Assembly: GCF_024300625.1 (NCBI RefSeq)
Contig: NZ_CP101322.1
Coordinates: 2,245,992-2,309,991 of the forward strand
Reading direction: 5' to 3'
From: Halovivax gelatinilyticus
Lineage (GTDB): Archaea; Halobacteriota; Halobacteria; Halobacteriales; Natrialbaceae
Length of the DNA: 64,000 bases
Part shown: one piece after another, positions 60,987 to 64,000 of the stretch
Numbering within the stretch: position 1 is the stretch's first letter
How the letters are laid out: each line of letters opens with the position of its first letter
Notes under the pieces: model-generated
The model's database searches: none
What the model saw: the letters and a program-made list of their open reading frames with translations, nothing else
Told to the model about the DNA's origin: nothing
Position numbers and translations under genes: made by a program

Positions 60987-62309
60987 ATGGGCGTCCGGTT
61001 TCTTCACGCGGCGGATTTTCACCTCGGAAGCCAGCTCGCCGCGGGTCGCGGCGAGTCGACCGACCACGACGAGACGCTCGAATCGGCCGTCTACACGGCC
61101 GTCTCCCGGCTGTTCGATCTCGCCATTTCGGAGCGGGTCGACTTCGTGATCGTCGCGGGCGACCTCTACGACACCGATTCGAGAAGCGTCAGGGCGAACG
61201 CGTTCCTGGAAGAACAGTTCGCCCGACTCGCCGAGCGCGAGATTCCGGCCTACGTCTGCTACGGCAATCACGACCCGGTCGCCGACGCGCCGACGTACGT
61301 CGAATTGCCAGAGACCGTTTACGAGTTCGATCACGAGGCGCCCGAGGAATTCTGTTTTCCGAACGCGGACGCCCCGGAGGCGCGGATCTGGGGCCAGTCG
61401 TACCGGGACCGACACGAGAGTCGATCGATGTACCGCCGCTTCACGCCGGCCGACGACCGGATCCCGAACGTCGGGGTGCTCCACACGGGGTTGAACCCCG
61501 ACGGGCGCCGGTACGTCCCGGTCGGCCGTCGCGACCTGGCGGGCAAGGACGACATCCACTACTGGGCGCTCGGTCACGTCCACGACGCCCGCGTGTTCGA
61601 TGACGAGCAACCGATCGCCTATCCGGGCGTCCCGCAGGGCCGCCAGATCACGGAGCCGGGTCCGGGCGGCGCTCTCCTCGTCGAACTCGACGCCGCCGGC
61701 TCCTGCGAGATGGAGTTCGTCCCGACGAGCCCGGTCGTCTGGCGGTCGGTCGCAGTCGACGTCGGCGACGAGTCGATCAGTTCCATCCCGGATATCGAAC
61801 GTCACATAGAGCGGTCCGTCGACGACCTGGCGGCGACGACCGACCGGTTCGACGGGACGAGCGTCTCGGTTCGCGACCCCGAGTGGGAGGTCGACGGCTA
61901 CGTCTGCCGGTGGACGCTGACAGGCAACGGGCCCGTACACGAGACGCTCGGGGCCGACCCCGAGGCCGTCTACGAGCTCACCCGCCGACTCAGACGGACG
62001 CTAGCCGGGCGGCGACCGTTCGTCTGGACCGAGGCCGTTCGGGACGAGACCGGTCCGCCGATTCCGGCGATCGACGACCTCCGCGGGACCGATCGGGTGA
62101 TCGACGAGTTCCTCGCGCTCGCGGACGAATTCGACGACGCGGCGAGAGACCGCTTTCGCGACGAGGTCGGCATGCTCTGGCAACCGGTTGACGACCACGA
62201 GGAGGGCCGACCGGACGAACTGGCGTTGACCGACGATCGACTCGACGAACTCGTCGACCGCGCCAGAGAGCGGGTGTTAGGGGAGTTGGCGCGACGGAGG
62301 GCCGACTGA
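60987..62309 (+). CDS. YhaO/Mre11-like metallophosphoesterase
   Basis: 440 residues. Five phosphoesterase motifs: VRFLHAADFHLG (D10, H12), VAGDLYD, CYGNHDP, the His in GVLHTG, and GHVHDAR. They form the two-metal centre of Mre11/SbcD nucleases. The partner encoded next is YhaN-like, so it fits YhaO better than Mre11. Expected role: DNA end processing or nucleotide metabolism at the membrane. Start taken at MGVRFLH; an ATG ten codons upstream is in frame. Confidence 0.82.
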   Translation: MGVRFLHAADFHLGSQLAAGRGESTDHDETLESAVYTAVSRLFDLAISERVDFVIVAGDLYDTDSRSVRANAFLEEQFARLAEREIPAYVCYGNHDPVADAPTYVELPETVYEFDHEAPEEFCFPNADAPEARIWGQSYRDRHESRSMYRRFTPADDRIPNVGVLHTGLNPDGRRYVPVGRRDLAGKDDIHYWALGHVHDARVFDDEQPIAYPGVPQGRQITEPGPGGALLVELDAAGSCEMEFVPTSPVVWRSVAVDVGDESISSIPDIERHIERSVDDLAATTDRFDGTSVSVRDPEWEVDGYVCRWTLTGNGPVHETLGADPEAVYELTRRLRRTLAGRRPFVWTEAVRDETGPPIPAIDDLRGTDRVIDEFLALADEFDDAARDRFRDEVGMLWQPVDDHEEGRPDELALTDDRLDELVDRARERVLGELARRRAD

Positions 62310-62333
62310 ATGTCGCTGCGGAGGACCACCTGA

Positions 62334-64000
62334 ATGCACCTACACGAGCTTCGAATCGACGATTTCGGCTGTTTTAGAGGGGCGAGACTCGACTCGCTCG
62401 GCGACTCGCTCGTCGTCATCGGCGGTCCGCAACGGGCCGGCAAGACGACGTTCGTGGAGGCGCTGCGCCAGTTCCCCGACGGCGTCGGTCGCGGCGACGG
62501 GCTCCCGCCGGCGACCGATACCTACCGCGTCGACGCCGAACTCACCCGCGACGGCCACCGGTACCGGTACGTCCTGAACGGCCACGCGACGCCCGCCGTC
62601 TCACCGATCGACGGCGGCCCGGGGATCGACGCCGACGACGTGTTCGGTCCCGTCTCGGCGCGACAGTACCGCACCCTCTATACGATCAGTCTCGACGAAC
62701 TCCGCCGGCTGCCGCCGGGGATCGACGACGCGGAGGATCTGGCGCGAATTCTCCTCGGCGGGGCCTACGGCGATCTCGCCGAGATCCCGGACGTCGAGGC
62801 GACCTTCGCCGATCGGGCTGACGAGATCGGGCTGTCGAAGGGCAATCCGAACACCAAGAGTTCGAAACTCTACGAACCCTACCGGACGATCGAGCGGGGA
62901 ATCGACCAGCGAGCGGCGGCGAACGAACAGGTCGACGACCACCGTCGGGTGACCGCGGAACTCGAGAAAACTCGATCCGATCTCTCCGAGATCGACGCCG
63001 AAATCGAGCGGAAACGGCTGGCGCGCGATCGGCTAACTATTCTCGAGGAACTCTTCGAGCAGGTCAACCGCGTCGAGGCGTTAGATGCGCAGCTCGACGC
63101 CGTCGACGGCGACCGGATCGACGCGTTTCCGACGGAACTCTCGGGTCGGCTCGAACACGTCGAGGCGGAGTTCGAGACGGCGACGCGGGAGTTGACCGCC
63201 GCGAAACGGGCGTTCGATCGGGAGGCGTCGATCGAGTCGACCGAGCGCTACCTGGCGTGGCTCTCCGAGAACGAGCGTCGGATCGAATCCCTGCGCGAGC
63301 AACTGCCGGTGTGGCGGCGGACGCGAGAGCAACTGATCACGAAACGGGAGAAGATAGAATCGACGCGGGACGATCTCGAACGCGAGATTGCGACGCTCCA
63401 CTCGGAGTGGGGTCGATCGTTCGGCCGCGTCGACGCCGTCGAAACGAGCGCCGTCGAGACGGCGCGGGTCGAGGCGCTCGCCTCGCGCGTCGAAACCCGC
63501 CGCCGGGCGCGAGACGAGCTGGCGACCGAGATCAGAGCGGACCGGACGCGTCTCGCCGACCTCGAATCGAAACTCGAGCGCCTCGAGGACGACCGCGAGG
63601 AAACCAGCGAGGTGCCCGTTTCGACGCGCGAGCCGGCGATCGTCGCGGCCGTCGCGATCGCCGCGGGGACGGCCGTCGCCCTCGTGGCGCCGCCGGTGGC
63701 GGGCGGCGTCGTCGCGCTCGCGGTCCTCGCCGTCGGGCTGGCGGCGATCGACTCGACGGTGACGGTGGAGACGACGGTCGACGCCGAGCCGTACCGAGAA
63801 CTCGCGGGGCAGGTGGCGACGATCGAGAGCGACGTCGCGGCCGCGCGAGACCGGCTGGACGCGGTCGACGAGGAACTCGCGGCCGCCGACGAGGACCTCG
63901 AGACCCTCGTCGGGGACCTCGGGTTGCCGGAATCGCTTCCACCGGGCGAGGTTGCGGATTTCTACGACCGGGTCGTCGACCTCGCGGCGGCGATCGACGA
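62334..64000 (+). CDS. YhaN-like SMC/Rad50-type ATPase (partial, runs off the window)
   Basis: The start has a Walker A GGPQRAGKTTF at residues 30-40 after HLHELRIDDFGCFRGA. Long coiled-coil segments follow (Glu/Arg-rich; SKLERLEDDREE). At about residues 430-465 is a hydrophobic stretch (VAAVAIAAGTAVALVAPPVAGG, split here: VAAVAIAAGT and AVALVAPPVAGG) that looks like a pair of membrane helices inside the coiled coil, a feature of YhaN and not Rad50. The C-terminal Walker B half lies beyond 64000. GGAGG (62320-62324) is nine bases before the ATG. An eight-codon ORF (62310-62333) separates the two genes. Confidence 0.75.
   Translation, partial: MHLHELRIDDFGCFRGARLDSLGDSLVVIGGPQRAGKTTFVEALRQFPDGVGRGDGLPPATDTYRVDAELTRDGHRYRYVLNGHATPAVSPIDGGPGIDADDVFGPVSARQYRTLYTISLDELRRLPPGIDDAEDLARILLGGAYGDLAEIPDVEATFADRADEIGLSKGNPNTKSSKLYEPYRTIERGIDQRAAANEQVDDHRRVTAELEKTRSDLSEIDAEIERKRLARDRLTILEELFEQVNRVEALDAQLDAVDGDRIDAFPTELSGRLEHVEAEFETATRELTAAKRAFDREASIESTERYLAWLSENERRIESLREQLPVWRRTREQLITKREKIESTRDDLEREIATLHSEWGRSFGRVDAVETSAVETARVEALASRVETRRRARDELATEIRADRTRLADLESKLERLEDDREETSEVPVSTREPAIVAAVAIAAGTAVALVAPPVAGGVVALAVLAVGLAAIDSTVTVETTVDAEPYRELAGQVATIESDVAAARDRLDAVDEELAAADEDLETLVGDLGLPESLPPGEVADFYDRVVDLAAAID

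Noticed and set aside
1-64000. Search for CRISPR arrays, rRNA operon and transposases
   Set aside because: No regular direct repeats with spacers, no rRNA sequence and no transposase motif were seen by reading; repeat-finding software was not available.

Overview
The window is a GC-rich, mostly unique stretch of haloarchaeal chromosome. The evidence is direct: proteins are very acidic; many genes have a TATA-like box about 27 bases before the ATG, as expected for leaderless transcripts; and the informational genes are archaeal (TATA-binding protein, eIF1A, RFC small subunit, XPD-type helicase, RNase Z, THUMP tRNA methyltransferase). LysW-dependent arginine synthesis, a halocyanin and Tat signal peptides agree. 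A poly-gamma-glutamate synthesis cluster is best known from Natrialba-type haloarchaea, so a member of the Natrialbales is a reasonable but unproven guess. Both ends of the window cut through genes. No CRISPR array, rRNA operon or recognisable transposase was seen.

Layout. 1-7.6 kb: threonine aldolase, an unidentified structured RNA candidate (1766-2001), a phosphodiesterase, a large XPD/Rad3-type helicase, a lipoprotein, a 2'-5' RNA ligase-like protein and membrane/wHTH proteins. 7.7-17.5 kb: a complete arginine pathway, argG-argH then lysW-argX-argC-argB-argD-argE-argF. Most of the second group overlap by one to four bases. Each block is preceded by a short ORF with an Arg-codon run and a hairpin. 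17.6-24.5 kb: a 25-residue membrane micropeptide, threonine synthase, serA, a DUF433/DUF5615 toxin-antitoxin pair beside a gene remnant, a split YeeE/YedE sulfur transporter and serB. 24.8-34 kb: mscS between two related membrane proteins, metX-metY, an MFS carrier, halocyanin and a class V aminotransferase. 34-45.6 kb: a Tat-exported subtilase, a methyltransferase, a DUF6498-like membrane protein, eIF1A, an ABC-2 exporter, a DUF460 nuclease-like protein, two small membrane proteins and RNase Z. 45.6-49.5 kb: a poly-gamma-glutamate cluster with synthetase, a duplicated-and-fused membrane subunit and an exported hydrolase. 49.9-59.8 kb: secreted proteins, rfcC, a thioesterase, a VapBC pair inserted at the 3' end of the tRNA methyltransferase gene, tbp, nadE, an enoyl-CoA hydratase-like protein and a helical prenyl-synthase-like protein. 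59.8-64 kb: tRNA-Thr, an AT-richer stretch with a cloverleaf-like leader RNA in front of two zinc-ribbon genes, then a YhaO/YhaN-like nuclease-ATPase pair running off the end.

The genes form amino-acid biosynthesis blocks (Arg; Ser/Thr; Met via acetylhomoserine; sulfur import) scattered among housekeeping information-processing genes. The strongest unexplained structures are four. The first is the cloverleaf leader before the zinc-ribbon operon. The second is the structured RNA candidate at 1.8-2.0 kb. The third is the VapBC cassette bounded by a 38-bp direct repeat of the trmG10 3' end. The fourth is the pair of Arg-rich leader ORFs in the arginine locus.
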